The position numbers and the translations under genes are program-made. This document shows positions 17,989 to 26,759 of a stretch of DNA of 54,719 nucleotides, in pieces (the first letter of the stretch is position 1; each line of letters opens with the position of its first letter). The notes beneath the pieces are model-generated. The model searched no databases. It was not told the origin of the DNA and saw nothing but the letters and a program-made list of their open reading frames with translations. Source of the stretch: an uncultured Oscillospiraceae bacterium (GTDB lineage Bacteria; Bacillota; Clostridia; Oscillospirales; Oscillospiraceae); contig CALWYF010000008.1 of NCBI GenBank assembly GCA_944385705.1, forward strand, positions 1 to 54,719, in the 5' to 3' direction.

Positions 17989-19008
17989 ATGAAAAAACTC
18001 ATCGCATTGCTGCTTGCAGCTATGATGGTCTTCGCTCTCTGCGCCTGCGGCGCAAGTGAAGAGCCCGCTGCTGAAGAGCAGCCCGCTGCCGAAGCTCCTG
18101 CTGAGGATGCCGCTGAGGCTCCCGCAGAGGAAGAGGCTCCCGTTATCAAGGTCGGTATTGCCGCTCCTGACGTGACCCACGGCTGGGTTGCAGGTGTTGC
18201 CTACTATGCAGAGAAGTACTGCAAGGACAACAATCTGGAGTACAAGATCACCACCTCTGCCGACGCAGCCGAAATGACCGCAGCTCTCCAGGACCTGATG
18301 GCTTGGGGCGCCACCGTTGTTGTTTCCTGGCCTCAGTGGACCGGTATGGAAACCGCTCTCCAGGAAGTTATTGACGCCGGTATCCCCGTTGTGAACTTTG
18401 ACGTTGACGTGGCCTGCGAGGGTATCTACAAGGTCACCGGCGACAACTACGACATGGGCTATCAGTGCGCAAAGTACATATCCGATAAGGTGGGCGACGG
18501 CGCCATCATCGCCGTTATGGACGTGCCCTCCTCCGGCTCTGTCTGCGAACTGCGCAAGGAAGGCTTCTATGCCTACATGGACGAGATCGGCTATGATCAG
18601 TCCAACATCTTCGAAGTGACTCTGGAGTCCTTTGCCCGTGACGACGGCCTCACCGTTATGGCCGACGTTCTGGAGAAGAACCCCCAGATCGACGCCGTGT
18701 TCTCCATGGATGATGAGACCTCCATCGGCTCCATCCAGGCCATCACCGAGGCCGGCCGTACCGACATCAAGGCCATCACCGGCGGCGGCGGATGCCAGGA
18801 GTACTTCCGCATGATCGCTGATGAGCAGTATGCTGATCTTGGCCTGTGCAGCGCTCTGTACAGCCCCGCCATGGTTCAGGATGCCATCAAGACCGCTATC
18901 GACCTGCTCAATGGCGGCGAGGCTGAGCCCATCGTTGTCATCCCCACCACCATCGTCTCCGCTGACAACGTTGCCGACTACCTGGATCCCGAGAACACTG
19001 TTTACTGA
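17989..19008 (+). CDS. Sugar ABC transporter substrate-binding lipoprotein
   Basis: Extracellular receptor of a ribose/galactose/inositol-type importer, 339 residues. Signal peptide with lipobox LCAC (Cys20), an Ala/Glu/Pro-rich linker to about 50, then a type I periplasmic-binding fold: VIKVGIAAPDVTHGWVAG, a hinge segment around IPVVNFDVDVA, and VTGDNYDMGYQCAKYI as in the Peripla_BP_4 family. The ligand is unknown; downstream dehydrogenases and isomerases suggest a sugar or polyol such as an inositol. GGAGGA precedes the ATG. A strong hairpin follows the gene. Confidence 0.9.
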   Translation: MKKLIALLLAAMMVFALCACGASEEPAAEEQPAAEAPAEDAAEAPAEEEAPVIKVGIAAPDVTHGWVAGVAYYAEKYCKDNNLEYKITTSADAAEMTAALQDLMAWGATVVVSWPQWTGMETALQEVIDAGIPVVNFDVDVACEGIYKVTGDNYDMGYQCAKYISDKVGDGAIIAVMDVPSSGSVCELRKEGFYAYMDEIGYDQSNIFEVTLESFARDDGLTVMADVLEKNPQIDAVFSMDDETSIGSIQAITEAGRTDIKAITGGGGCQEYFRMIADEQYADLGLCSALYSPAMVQDAIKTAIDLLNGGEAEPIVVIPTTIVSADNVADYLDPENTVY

Positions 19009-19030
19009 TAATCGACAAAAGACCTATCTT

Positions 19031-19066
19031 CAAATGGGCTATGGCTTTGTAGCCATAGCCCATTTG
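19031..19066 (+). promoter_or_regulatory. 16-bp perfect hairpin after the binding-protein gene
   Basis: CAAATGGGCTATGGCT (19031-19046) pairs perfectly with AGCCATAGCCCATTTG (19051-19066) across a four-base loop. There is no T-run, so it probably protects the binding-protein mRNA 3' end rather than ending transcription. Confidence 0.7.
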
Positions 19067-19083
19067 CAATAAGGGGGCTCGAA

Positions 19084-19135
19084 CTTTTTCTTTAAAAAAG
19101 TGCCAGGGCTCCTTCGGCAGTTTTTTGAAGAAAAG
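19084..19135. repeat. Imperfect inverted repeat
   Basis: The left arm CTTTTTCTTTAAAAAAGTGCC (19084-19104) nearly mirrors the right arm GGCAGTTTTTTGAAGAAAAG (19116-19135). The element sits between the 16-bp hairpin and the ATPase gene. It resembles a mobile palindromic intergenic unit, but only one copy was noticed here. Confidence 0.5.
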
Positions 19136-19173
19136 CACCCCGATATATACCTTAAGAAAACGGAAGTGATAGC

Positions 19174-20679
19174 TTGAACCTGAAAATGGAAAACATTTAT
19201 AAGTCCTTTGGAGCCAACGACGTCCTTCAAAACGTGGACTTCAGCCTGGAGACCGGGGAGATCTGCGCCCTGCTGGGGGAGAACGGAGCCGGTAAATCCA
19301 CACTGATGAACATTCTGGGCGGCGTGCTCCAGGCGGACAAGGGCAGCATAAGCCTTGACGGTGAGAAAAAGGATTTCAATTCCCCAGTGGATTCTCTGGA
19401 CGCCGGTATAGGCTTCATCCATCAGGAGCTGAACTTGATAAACGATTTGACCATATATGAAAATATGTTCATAACCCATCTGCCGAAGAAGAAAATATTC
19501 CTGGACGCAAAGCTGATGCAGGAAAAGACCAGGGAACTTTTTCAGCGGATGAACATCGACCTGGACCCCTGCACCATGGTGCGGGAGCTGGACGCCTCCT
19601 ATAAGCAGATAGTGGAGATATGCCGGGCGCTGATGCAGGATGCATCCATTATCATTATGGACGAGCCCACGACCTCACTCACCGAGCCGGAGATCCAGCG
19701 GGTCTTTACCATGATGCGTTCCCTGAAGGAGCAGGGGGTGGGAATTATCTTCATCTCCCATAAGCTGGGCGAGGTCATGGAGATCTGCGACAGGTATACG
19801 GTACTGAGAGACGGTAAAATGGTAGCCTCCGGCAAGGTGTCTGAGACCAATCAGAAGCAGCTGGCGGCTTACATGGTGGGCCACGAGGTCCAGAGCGATA
19901 CAAACAGTGAGCGCTGCGAATACGGGGAAGAGATGCTCCGTCTGGAGGGGCTGAGCGACGGGCACCACTTCCATGACATTTCGCTTACGGTGCGTCAGGG
20001 AGAGGTCCTGGGCGTCACCGGCCTTCTGGGCGACGGACGCAGCGAGCTGTTCCAGACCGTGTTCGGCGCCATGAACGGCGGACACTATACCGGAAAGATA
20101 TACCTGGGAGGCAAGGAAATACATATGCGCAACACTCACCAGGCCCTGGAAGCGGGTCTGGCCTATCTGCCCAGGAACAGAAAAGAAAACGCCATTTTGA
20201 AGGACATGTCCATCCTGGACAACGGCTCTATTGTGTACCTGCCAAAGCTCTGCCGTAAGGGCTTTATAGACTTTGCAAAGCAGGAGGAGCTGTTCATGGA
20301 GCAGGTGGAGAGCCTGCACATAAAGATGGGGGACAAGGGCGACAGGATAACCAGCCTCTCCGGCGGCAACCAGCAGAAGGTGGTGCTGGCCAAGTGGCTC
20401 ATATCCCAGCCAAAGGTCCTGGTGCTGGATAACCCCACCCAGGGCGTGGACGTGGGAGCAAAGGAAGAGATCTATACCATCATCCGCCGTCTGGCCTCTG
20501 AGGGCGTGGCCATCGTGGTGCTGTCCTCGGAAGCTCAGGAGATAATGCGGGTGTGCGACAGGAGCCTGGTGCTGTTCCACGGCCGCCAGGTGGGAGAAGT
20601 CAGCGGTGAGGACATGAACGAGCACTATATCATGTATCTGGCCACAGGCGGCAAACAGAAGGAAAGAGAGTGTGTGTGA
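19174..20679 (+). CDS. Sugar ABC transporter ATP-binding protein (RbsA/MglA type)
   Basis: Double-cassette ATPase of 501 residues. The first domain has Walker A GENGAGKST (about 35-43), a degenerate signature region and Walker B IIMDEPTTSL. The second has a weak P-loop, GLLGDGRSE, with signature LSGGNQQKV and Walker B LVLDNPTQGVDVG, the pattern of ribose and galactose importers. I start it at TTG 19174 because GGAAGTGA sits at 19162-19169; the in-frame ATG at 19186 lacks a ribosome site. It is followed by the permease with a 4-base overlap. Confidence 0.9.
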   Translation: MNLKMENIYKSFGANDVLQNVDFSLETGEICALLGENGAGKSTLMNILGGVLQADKGSISLDGEKKDFNSPVDSLDAGIGFIHQELNLINDLTIYENMFITHLPKKKIFLDAKLMQEKTRELFQRMNIDLDPCTMVRELDASYKQIVEICRALMQDASIIIMDEPTTSLTEPEIQRVFTMMRSLKEQGVGIIFISHKLGEVMEICDRYTVLRDGKMVASGKVSETNQKQLAAYMVGHEVQSDTNSERCEYGEEMLRLEGLSDGHHFHDISLTVRQGEVLGVTGLLGDGRSELFQTVFGAMNGGHYTGKIYLGGKEIHMRNTHQALEAGLAYLPRNRKENAILKDMSILDNGSIVYLPKLCRKGFIDFAKQEELFMEQVESLHIKMGDKGDRITSLSGGNQQKVVLAKWLISQPKVLVLDNPTQGVDVGAKEEIYTIIRRLASEGVAIVVLSSEAQEIMRVCDRSLVLFHGRQVGEVSGEDMNEHYIMYLATGGKQKERECV

Positions 20680-21719
20680 AAATGGAAAAGACAAGGCTTG
20701 AAAACAATCGAGGTGCTTTGGGCTGGTTTAAGGATAAATGGTCCCACAACGCCCTGTTCTCCACAATATTCGCCCTGGTGGTGATGGTGCTTATCCAGTG
20801 CATAGTCATGTGGATAAACGCCGGCTCCTTCGGCGGCATGTTCGGGAAGATGGGCATGGCCTGGCTGAATATTCTGCGCAACAACGCCTATCAGGGCGTC
20901 ATAGCTCTTGGCATGTGCTTCATTATAATAAGCGGCGGCATCGACCTGTCTGTGGGCTCCATGCTCTGCGCTCTGGGCGCCATACTCATGTATCTGATAG
21001 CCCCTACGGGCCTGCTGGCCTCCATCGGTCTTACCGGCCCTGCGGCCTATGTGATAGCCGTCATCCTCATCCTGATAGTGGGCTATTTCTTCGGTCAGAT
21101 AAACGGTGCGCTGGTCTCCTACGGTAAGCTGCCCCCCTTCATTGCAACCCTGGGCACCATGAAGGTGTTCCGCTCCGTGACCCAGCAGCTCACCAAGCAG
21201 TTTAACCCGGAGATCCCTGCCGGCTTCAAGCTCATCGCCTCCGCAAAGGTGGGGGGCCAGGTGGTGCTGCCCATAATCTACTGGGTGGTCATCGTGGTGA
21301 TAATGCACATCATCTTCACCCGCACCGCCTTCGGCCGTCAGACCATAGCCATCGGCTCCAATGAGCGGGCGGCAAAGCTCTCCGGTATAAATGTGAATAA
21401 CGTGAAGCGGCGCATCTACGCCCTGGGCGGCGTGATGTGTGCCGTGGCGGCGGTGATATACATCGCCCGTATAGGCTCCATGGACTTTGCCAACGCCGGC
21501 AGCGGCTATGAGATGGATGCCATCGCGGCCGTCATCGTGGGCGGCACCTCCATGTCCGGCGGCCGGGGCAGCCTGGTGGGAGCTTTCCTGGGCATGTTAA
21601 TCATCGGTGTAATGAACAATATCCTGAATACTGTGGGTGTTCCCACCTTCCTCTGCGATGCAGTCAAGGGCCTGATAATCATCTTTGCCGTGCTGCTGCA
21701 GAAGAAGGAGAGCGCCTGA
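20676..21719 (+). CDS. Sugar ABC transporter permease (RbsC type)
   Basis: Membrane subunit of the sugar importer with 8-10 hydrophobic segments in about 347 residues. The BPD_transp_2 family motif is visible: IIISGGIDLSVGSMLCALGAIL early, and GRQTIAIGSNERAAKLSGINV in the cytoplasmic loop. GTG 20676 gives a GTGA overlap with the ATPase stop and good spacing from GGAAAGAG (20661-20668). GTG 20670 and ATG 20682 are alternatives. Confidence 0.9.
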   Translation: MKMEKTRLENNRGALGWFKDKWSHNALFSTIFALVVMVLIQCIVMWINAGSFGGMFGKMGMAWLNILRNNAYQGVIALGMCFIIISGGIDLSVGSMLCALGAILMYLIAPTGLLASIGLTGPAAYVIAVILILIVGYFFGQINGALVSYGKLPPFIATLGTMKVFRSVTQQLTKQFNPEIPAGFKLIASAKVGGQVVLPIIYWVVIVVIMHIIFTRTAFGRQTIAIGSNERAAKLSGINVNNVKRRIYALGGVMCAVAAVIYIARIGSMDFANAGSGYEMDAIAAVIVGGTSMSGGRGSLVGAFLGMLIIGVMNNILNTVGVPTFLCDAVKGLIIIFAVLLQKKESA

Positions 21720-21738
21720 GCAGAGGAGGAAAAAGACA

Positions 21739-22782
21739 ATGATAAATGTAGGTATAATCGGCTGCGGAAAGATAGCCCAGGTGCGGCATATCCCTGAGTA
21801 TGCGGAAAACCCCGATGTGAAGCTGGTCGCCTTTTATAATCCCAGCCGCAAGAGAGCTGAGGAGCAGGCGGAGAAGTACGGCGGCAAGGTATACGATACC
21901 GCCGAAGAGCTGCTGGCAGATAAAAGCATAGATGCTGTCAGCATCTGCGCTGCAAACTATGCCCATGCCGAGCTCACCATAAAGGCTCTGGAAGCGGGCA
22001 AGCATGTGCTCTGCGAAAAGCCCATGGCCACCAACCTGGCTGACTGCGAGGCCATGGTGGAGTGCGCAAAACGGACCGGGAAGTTCCTTATGATAGGCCA
22101 CAACCAGCGTCTGGCCAAGGCCCATGTGGAGGCCAAGCGCCTGATAGACCAGGGCCTCATAGGCGATATAATCACCTTCCGCACCACCTTTGGCCACGGC
22201 GGGCCGGAGACCTGGGCCATAAATCCCGGGAAGAACGTGTGGTTTTTTGACAAGAAGAAGGCCGCCATGGGGGCCATGGCAGACCTGGGCGTACATAAGA
22301 CCGACCTTATCCAGTTCCTTACCGGGCAGCGTGTGGTGCGCACCACTGCAAGACTGGTGACCCTGGACAAGCGGGGCGAGGACGGAGAGCTCATCGGCGT
22401 GGACGACAATGCGGTGTGCATCTACGAAATGTCCGGCGGGGCTTTCGGCACCATGACCGCCAGTTGGACCTACTACGGCGCGGAGGATAATTCCACCGTG
22501 CTCTACGGCAGCAAAGGCATCATGCGTATCTATGACGACCCGGCCCACTCCATCGTGGTGAAGCTTGCCGACGGTGAGGAGCAGACCTACGACGTGGAGC
22601 AGATACAGACCAACGACAACCAGACCAAGTCCGGTGTCATCGACCTGTGGGTGGAGTGCCTTAAGAACAACACCCCTCCGGAGATATCCGGGGAGTCCGC
22701 CCTCTACGCCATGAGAGCGGTGTTTGCCTCCATAGAGTCCTCCCAGACCGGCAGGACTGTGGAGATAGAAGCCAACAAATAA
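21739..22782 (+). CDS. Gfo/Idh/MocA family oxidoreductase (first copy)
   Basis: NAD(P)-dependent sugar or polyol dehydrogenase of 347 residues. The Rossmann motif GIIGCGKIAQVRHIPEY opens the protein, the catalytic Lys is in the CEKPMA motif (about residue 95), and the C-terminal half is the GFO_IDH_MocA C-domain. It probably oxidises or epimerises the imported sugar. Start ATG 21739 follows GAGGAGG. It differs clearly from the second copy at 24563-25549, so the pair is not a recent duplication. Confidence 0.88.
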   Translation: MINVGIIGCGKIAQVRHIPEYAENPDVKLVAFYNPSRKRAEEQAEKYGGKVYDTAEELLADKSIDAVSICAANYAHAELTIKALEAGKHVLCEKPMATNLADCEAMVECAKRTGKFLMIGHNQRLAKAHVEAKRLIDQGLIGDIITFRTTFGHGGPETWAINPGKNVWFFDKKKAAMGAMADLGVHKTDLIQFLTGQRVVRTTARLVTLDKRGEDGELIGVDDNAVCIYEMSGGAFGTMTASWTYYGAEDNSTVLYGSKGIMRIYDDPAHSIVVKLADGEEQTYDVEQIQTNDNQTKSGVIDLWVECLKNNTPPEISGESALYAMRAVFASIESSQTGRTVEIEANK

Positions 22783-22800
22783 GAAGGGAGAGTCTTTGTT

Positions 22801-23724
22801 ATGATGAAGTTTGGTCTGCTCACCGCCATTCTGGACGGCTGGAGCTTTGAAGAGGCGGTGGATACCGCCGCCGAAATGGGCTTTAAATGCCTGGAAGTGG
22901 CCTGCTGGCCCGCAGGCAAGGCGGAGCGCCGCTATGCCGGCGTGTCCCATATAGACGCCGAGCGAGTCTGCGCCGACGACGAGTATGCAAAGTATGTGAA
23001 GGACTATGTGGAGAGCAAGGGCATGAGCATTTCCTCCCTGGCCTTCTATCCCAATACCATGGACCCGGACCTGGAGAAGCGCAGCGCCGCCATCGCCCAC
23101 CTGAAGGCCCTGATAAAGGCCTCCCAGAAGCTGGGCGTGGGCATGGTCACCACCTTCATCGGCCGTGACCAGCACAAGAACCTGGAGGAGAACATTGAGC
23201 TTTTCAAGGAGATCTGGCCGGATATCATCGCCCTGGCAGAGGACTGCGGCGTAAAGGTGGCCATTGAGAACTGCCCCATGCTCTTTGGAGCCGACCAGTG
23301 GCCCGGCGGTCAGAATCTCATGTGCACCCCGGTAATATACCGCAAGCTTTTTGAAATAATTCCTTCCCCCAACTTCGGATTGAACTTCGACCCCAGCCAC
23401 TATGTGTGGCAGGGCCTGGACTACATAAAGACCGTTTATGAGTTCAAGGACCGCATCTTCCACATCCACTTCAAGGACATCAAGCTCTATCCCGACAGAC
23501 TGGCGGAATGCGGAGTGCTGGCCTATCCTCTGGACTACATGTCCCCCAAGATCCCCGGGCTGGGTGATGTGGACTGGGGTGCCTTCATCTCCGCCCTCAA
23601 TGACATCCGCTTTGATGGCTGCGCCGTCATCGAGGTGGAGGACAAGGCCTTTGAGAGCTGCCGGGAGGATATACTCAACTCCATCCGCCTGTCCAAGCGT
23701 TACCTGGACAACTTCATAATCTGA
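22801..23724 (+). CDS. Sugar phosphate isomerase/epimerase, TIM barrel (first copy)
   Basis: AP-endonuclease-2/IolE-like TIM barrel of 307 residues. Metal-ligand positions typical of the family are seen in KVAIENCPM (Glu), NFDPSHY (Asp, His), FHIHFKDIK (His) and CAVIEVED (Glu). Members isomerise or dehydrate keto-sugars and inosose. Length is slightly above the second copy because of an insertion around EKPDRLAECGVL-like residues (KLYPDRLAECGVLAYPLD). Adjacent Gfo dehydrogenase and importer place it in the same catabolic route. Confidence 0.82.
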   Translation: MMKFGLLTAILDGWSFEEAVDTAAEMGFKCLEVACWPAGKAERRYAGVSHIDAERVCADDEYAKYVKDYVESKGMSISSLAFYPNTMDPDLEKRSAAIAHLKALIKASQKLGVGMVTTFIGRDQHKNLEENIELFKEIWPDIIALAEDCGVKVAIENCPMLFGADQWPGGQNLMCTPVIYRKLFEIIPSPNFGLNFDPSHYVWQGLDYIKTVYEFKDRIFHIHFKDIKLYPDRLAECGVLAYPLDYMSPKIPGLGDVDWGAFISALNDIRFDGCAVIEVEDKAFESCREDILNSIRLSKRYLDNFII

Positions 23725-23736
23725 GGGGGCGTAGAA

Positions 23737-24552
23737 GTGAAAAAACGCATTATTGCCGTAAACTCCAACTGCTACCACGGCTACTCCATCGAAGAGGCCG
23801 TGGCGGGGATAAAGGCGGCGGGCTTTAAGTACATAGAACTCACCGCCACCAAGGGCTGGACCGAGCACGTGTTCCCGGACCAGAGCTTCAAACGGGCCCT
23901 GGAGGTCCAGGACCTGCTGGAGGAAAACGGCCTGATACCCTTTGCAATGAGCGGACACACCAACCTTATGGATACCGCCCGCATCGGGGATTTCGTGAAC
24001 AACATCCGCCTGGCCCACTTCTTCGGCTGTGAGTATATAGTCTCCTCCATAGGGGAGGCCCATCTGGAAGACAAGGCCGTTGCCTCCAACGAGGTGGTGG
24101 CGGAGCACATCAAAGGTCTGGTGCCCTACCTGGAGAAGTACGACATGAAGCTGGTGCTGGAGATCCACGGGGATCACGGCACCGGGGCCATTCTGAAGGA
24201 TATCTGCAATCTGGTGGGCTCTCCCCGGGTGCTCATAAACTATGACACCGCCAATGCCATATTCTACGGCGACGTGGACGTGCCCAAGGACCTGGCGGGC
24301 TGCATTGACAAGGTGGGATATGTACATCTGAAGGACAAGGCCGGCGGCCGTCAGGAGTGGAATTTCCCCGCTCTGGGCAAGGGCTATGTGGAATTCCCGG
24401 AGATATTCAAAATGATGGACGATGCGGACAATCTCAGCCCCTATTCCATAGAGATAGAGTTCACCCAGAGCGGCCCAAAGAATCTGGAAGAGATAAACCG
24501 GGCCGTCATGGACTCCGCCACCTATCTGAGAGAACAGGGCTTTGAGTTCTGA
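23737..24552 (+). CDS. Sugar phosphate isomerase/epimerase, TIM barrel (second copy)
   Basis: Second IolE-like barrel, 271 residues, GTG start. Visible landmarks are SNCYHGYSIEEAVAGIKAAG at the start, LVLEIHGDHGTGAI, INYDTANAIFYGDVD, YVHLKDKAGG and YSIEIEFTQSGP, supplying the metal-binding Glu/Asp/His/Glu. It follows the first barrel by 12 bases and is distant from it in sequence, so the two probably act on successive intermediates. Confidence 0.82.
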   Translation: MKKRIIAVNSNCYHGYSIEEAVAGIKAAGFKYIELTATKGWTEHVFPDQSFKRALEVQDLLEENGLIPFAMSGHTNLMDTARIGDFVNNIRLAHFFGCEYIVSSIGEAHLEDKAVASNEVVAEHIKGLVPYLEKYDMKLVLEIHGDHGTGAILKDICNLVGSPRVLINYDTANAIFYGDVDVPKDLAGCIDKVGYVHLKDKAGGRQEWNFPALGKGYVEFPEIFKMMDDADNLSPYSIEIEFTQSGPKNLEEINRAVMDSATYLREQGFEF

Positions 24553-24562
24553 GGTTCCGGAT

Positions 24563-25549
24563 ATGAAAACAATGAATATCGGCCTTGTGGGCGTGGGAGG
24601 CATGGGCAGTGTCCACTACGCCAATTATAAAGAGATAGAGGGCTGCCGTGTGGCTGCCGTCTGCGGAAGCTCAAAGCGGGCAAAGGAAACTGCGGAGAAG
24701 TGGGGCATTCCCTGCTATCCCAGCATCCGGGAGATGGTGGAAAACTGCGATATAGATATCGTGGACATCTGCACTCCCACCTACCTGCACCATGACATGG
24801 TGATGGAGAGTCTGGACTGCGGCAAGGACACCATATGCGAAAAGCCCATTGCCCTGAGCCTGAAGGATGCAAAGGAGATGCTGGACAAGGCGGAGCAGCA
24901 GGGCTGCATGCTCTATATCGCCCAGGTACTCCAATTCACCAAAGAGGTGGAGATACTGCACCGGACGGTGGAGAGCGGGGTCTACGGCAAACCTTTGGAC
25001 GCTTGCTTCGAGCGCCTGTCCGCCTGCCCCCGATGGGCCAAGGACGGCTGGCTCTTCGACGTGAACAAGTCCGGCCTGCTGCCCTATGACCTGCACATCC
25101 ACGACCTGGACGTGATAGTCTCCGTCTTCGGAAAGCCGGAGGGCTACAGCATAACTTCCTGCCAGGGTGAGGATAAAAACTACCCGGAGCAGATACGCAT
25201 AAACTACGACTACGGCAAACTCCATGTGGCTGCCGAGGCCGCCTGGTTCAATGCCGACATCCCCTGGACCGCTCGCTGGAGAGTGTACTTTGAAAACGGT
25301 ATGCTGATAAACGACGGCAACACCCTCACCGCCTATCAGTTCGGCTCCGAACCCAAGGTCTTTGACACCAGGGATGAGGTGATGGTGTCCACGGGGATAA
25401 ACGTGCCCCCCTGCGGCTGGTACTACAACGAGCTTAAGCACTTTCTGGACTGTGCCAGGGAACACCGGCCCAGCCCCAGGGTGACGGCTCAGCAGCTGCT
25501 CACAGTAATGGAAATTCTGGAGGATATATCTGCCAAATGGAGAAAATAA
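24563..25549 (+). CDS. Gfo/Idh/MocA family oxidoreductase (second copy)
   Basis: NAD(P)-dependent dehydrogenase, 328 residues. The dinucleotide site reads GLVGVGGMGSVHYANYKE and the catalytic Lys is in CEKPIALS. GIHDL-type C-domain features include DLHIHDLDVIVSVFGKPEG. I use ATG 24563, which follows GAGGT; the frame is open back to a TTG at 24542. Its last 13 bases overlap the acetyltransferase start, so the two are coupled. Confidence 0.88.
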   Translation: MKTMNIGLVGVGGMGSVHYANYKEIEGCRVAAVCGSSKRAKETAEKWGIPCYPSIREMVENCDIDIVDICTPTYLHHDMVMESLDCGKDTICEKPIALSLKDAKEMLDKAEQQGCMLYIAQVLQFTKEVEILHRTVESGVYGKPLDACFERLSACPRWAKDGWLFDVNKSGLLPYDLHIHDLDVIVSVFGKPEGYSITSCQGEDKNYPEQIRINYDYGKLHVAAEAAWFNADIPWTARWRVYFENGMLINDGNTLTAYQFGSEPKVFDTRDEVMVSTGINVPPCGWYYNELKHFLDCAREHRPSPRVTAQQLLTVMEILEDISAKWRK

Positions 25550-26292
25550 AAAAATATTTTCAGCGCATCGGCCTGGAGATGCCGGAGCATATAGTGCCGG
25601 ACTCCAAGCTCCTCAGAGAGCTTCAGTTTGCCCACTGCACCACCGTGCCCTATGAGAATCTGGATATACTCCGGGGCATACCTCTGTCCCTGGAGATTGA
25701 CGATCTGTATGAAAAGGTGGTGAACCAGGGCAAAGGCGGTTTCTGCTTTGAGCTCAACGGACTCTTTGCCTGGCTGCTGGAGCAGCTGGGATACAAGGTC
25801 ACCGAGTACGCCGCCCGCTACCTGAGAGGGGAGAGCAGCATACCAATGCGCCGCCACCGGGTCATGAAGGCGGAGGCCACTGACGGCGTCTGGCTCTGCG
25901 ACGTTGGGATAGGGGAGGTCTGCCCCCGCTATCCGGTGCGCCTGGAGGAAGTCCTGGAGCAGCCCCAGTTTGACGAATGCTACCGCCTGGACAAGGACCC
26001 CTTCCTGGGCTGGGTGCTCATGGATAAGCACCACGGCCAGTGGCGGCAGTTCTATTCCTTTACCGAGGAGCCCCAGCTGCCGGTGGACTATATCGCTCCC
26101 ACCTTCTACTGCGAGAAGCACCCGGATTCTCCCTTCATCCATCAGGAGATGTTCTCCATGAAGACAGCCCACGGCCGCTTCACTCTGGACGGACACCTGT
26201 ATAAGGAGTTCGTGGACGGTCAGGTCACTGCCAAGGAACTCAGCGATGAGGAGATGCCTGAGGCCTACCGCCGTTTCGGCCTGGAGATGTAA
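25537..26292 (+). CDS. Arylamine N-acetyltransferase
   Basis: The 251-residue enzyme moves an acyl group from acyl-CoA to arylamines, hydrazines or similar amines. All three catalytic residues of the NAT family appear: Cys70 in GKGGFCFELN, His107 in MRRHRV and Asp122 in WLCDVGIG, at almost the same numbers as in characterised bacterial NATs. The N-terminal PYENLDI motif is also typical. It is the last gene of the sugar operon, overlapping the preceding dehydrogenase by 13 bases, an unexpected partner that might acylate an amino-sugar-derived product. The physiological substrate is unknown. Confidence 0.93.
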   Translation: MEKIKKYFQRIGLEMPEHIVPDSKLLRELQFAHCTTVPYENLDILRGIPLSLEIDDLYEKVVNQGKGGFCFELNGLFAWLLEQLGYKVTEYAARYLRGESSIPMRRHRVMKAEATDGVWLCDVGIGEVCPRYPVRLEEVLEQPQFDECYRLDKDPFLGWVLMDKHHGQWRQFYSFTEEPQLPVDYIAPTFYCEKHPDSPFIHQEMFSMKTAHGRFTLDGHLYKEFVDGQVTAKELSDEEMPEAYRRFGLEM

Positions 26293-26309
26293 AAACAGTA
26301 TATTGTACC

Positions 26310-26349
26310 AAAAGGGAAAGACGGAGTTTGACTCCGGCTTTCCCTTTTC
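26310..26349 (+). terminator. Terminator of the sugar operon
   Basis: AAAAGGGAAAG and CTTTCCCTTTT form the outer stem with GGAGT/ACTCC inside, 17 bases after the acetyltransferase stop. Confidence 0.8.
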
Positions 26350-26374
26350 AGAGATCTGCGGAAATATGGGCAGC

Positions 26375-26397
26375 AAAAAAGCGCCCTGTCAGGGCGC
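26375..26397 (-). terminator. Minus-strand terminator
   Basis: On the minus strand GCGCCCT pairs with AGGGCGC across GAC, and six T residues follow. It is facing the sugar operon end and would stop transcripts arriving from the right. Confidence 0.7.
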
Positions 26398-26496
26398 AGC
26401 GGCAAAACATGTAATTCAAAAACAACAGAGAGCGGTCTGTGGCCGGAACTTTACCGGCGTAATAAAGGCTAATAACAAAAACAGTCTCTATAAACG

Positions 26497-26550
26497 AAAT
26501 GACCCTTGATCCTTCAGCGCTCTCACCTGCTTCAGAATCAAGGGTCATTT
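26497..26550. terminator. Long palindrome in the gene-poor interval
   Basis: AAATGACCCTTGAT (26497-26510) and ATCAAGGGTCATTT (26537-26550) form a perfect 14-bp stem with a 26-base loop. It directly follows the short minus-strand frame at 26545-26631, whose TGA lies inside it. Confidence 0.6.
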
Positions 26551-26631
26551 CTGTGAATTCTTAATATCTAGCATCTTGGTTACCTCTCTTTCTACAGATT
26601 GAACCGTGTACTTAAACTTACACGGCTTCAT
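26545..26631 (-). CDS. Possible minus-strand small peptide(s), unrecognised
   Basis: A 28-codon minus-strand frame reads MKPCKFKYTVQSVEREVTKM and continues LDIKNSQK. Its first ATG has no ribosome site, but the internal ATG at 26574 (peptide MLDIKNSQK) follows AGAGAGGT at good spacing. A three-codon MYK frame precedes it at 26643. A promoter-like signal lies upstream and a strong palindrome downstream. Real translation is uncertain. Confidence 0.3.
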   Translation of the reverse strand: MKPCKFKYTVQSVEREVTKMLDIKNSQK

Positions 26632-26666
26632 TTACTTGTACATCGGGTATCACCCTTTCTGGTTAT

Positions 26667-26695
26667 AATATAGCATGAGGGGCCCATTTTTCCAA
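26667..26695 (-). promoter_or_regulatory. Candidate minus-strand promoter
   Basis: Read on the minus strand, TTGGAA and TATATT are 17 bases apart, and the -10 is extended by TGC. It would drive the short transcript carrying the peptide frames at 26545-26643. Confidence 0.45.
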
Positions 26696-26759
26696 GAGGC
26701 AGATTATATGAATTTTATACCCTTTGATTGTATAAAACCCAGAAAAGCCGCGCGTATTA

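Noticed and set aside
21679-24603. A 974-codon open frame on the minus strand across four sugar-operon genes
   Set aside because: It is antisense to well-supported genes, has no family features, and follows from GC-rich third codon positions that remove stops in that frame.
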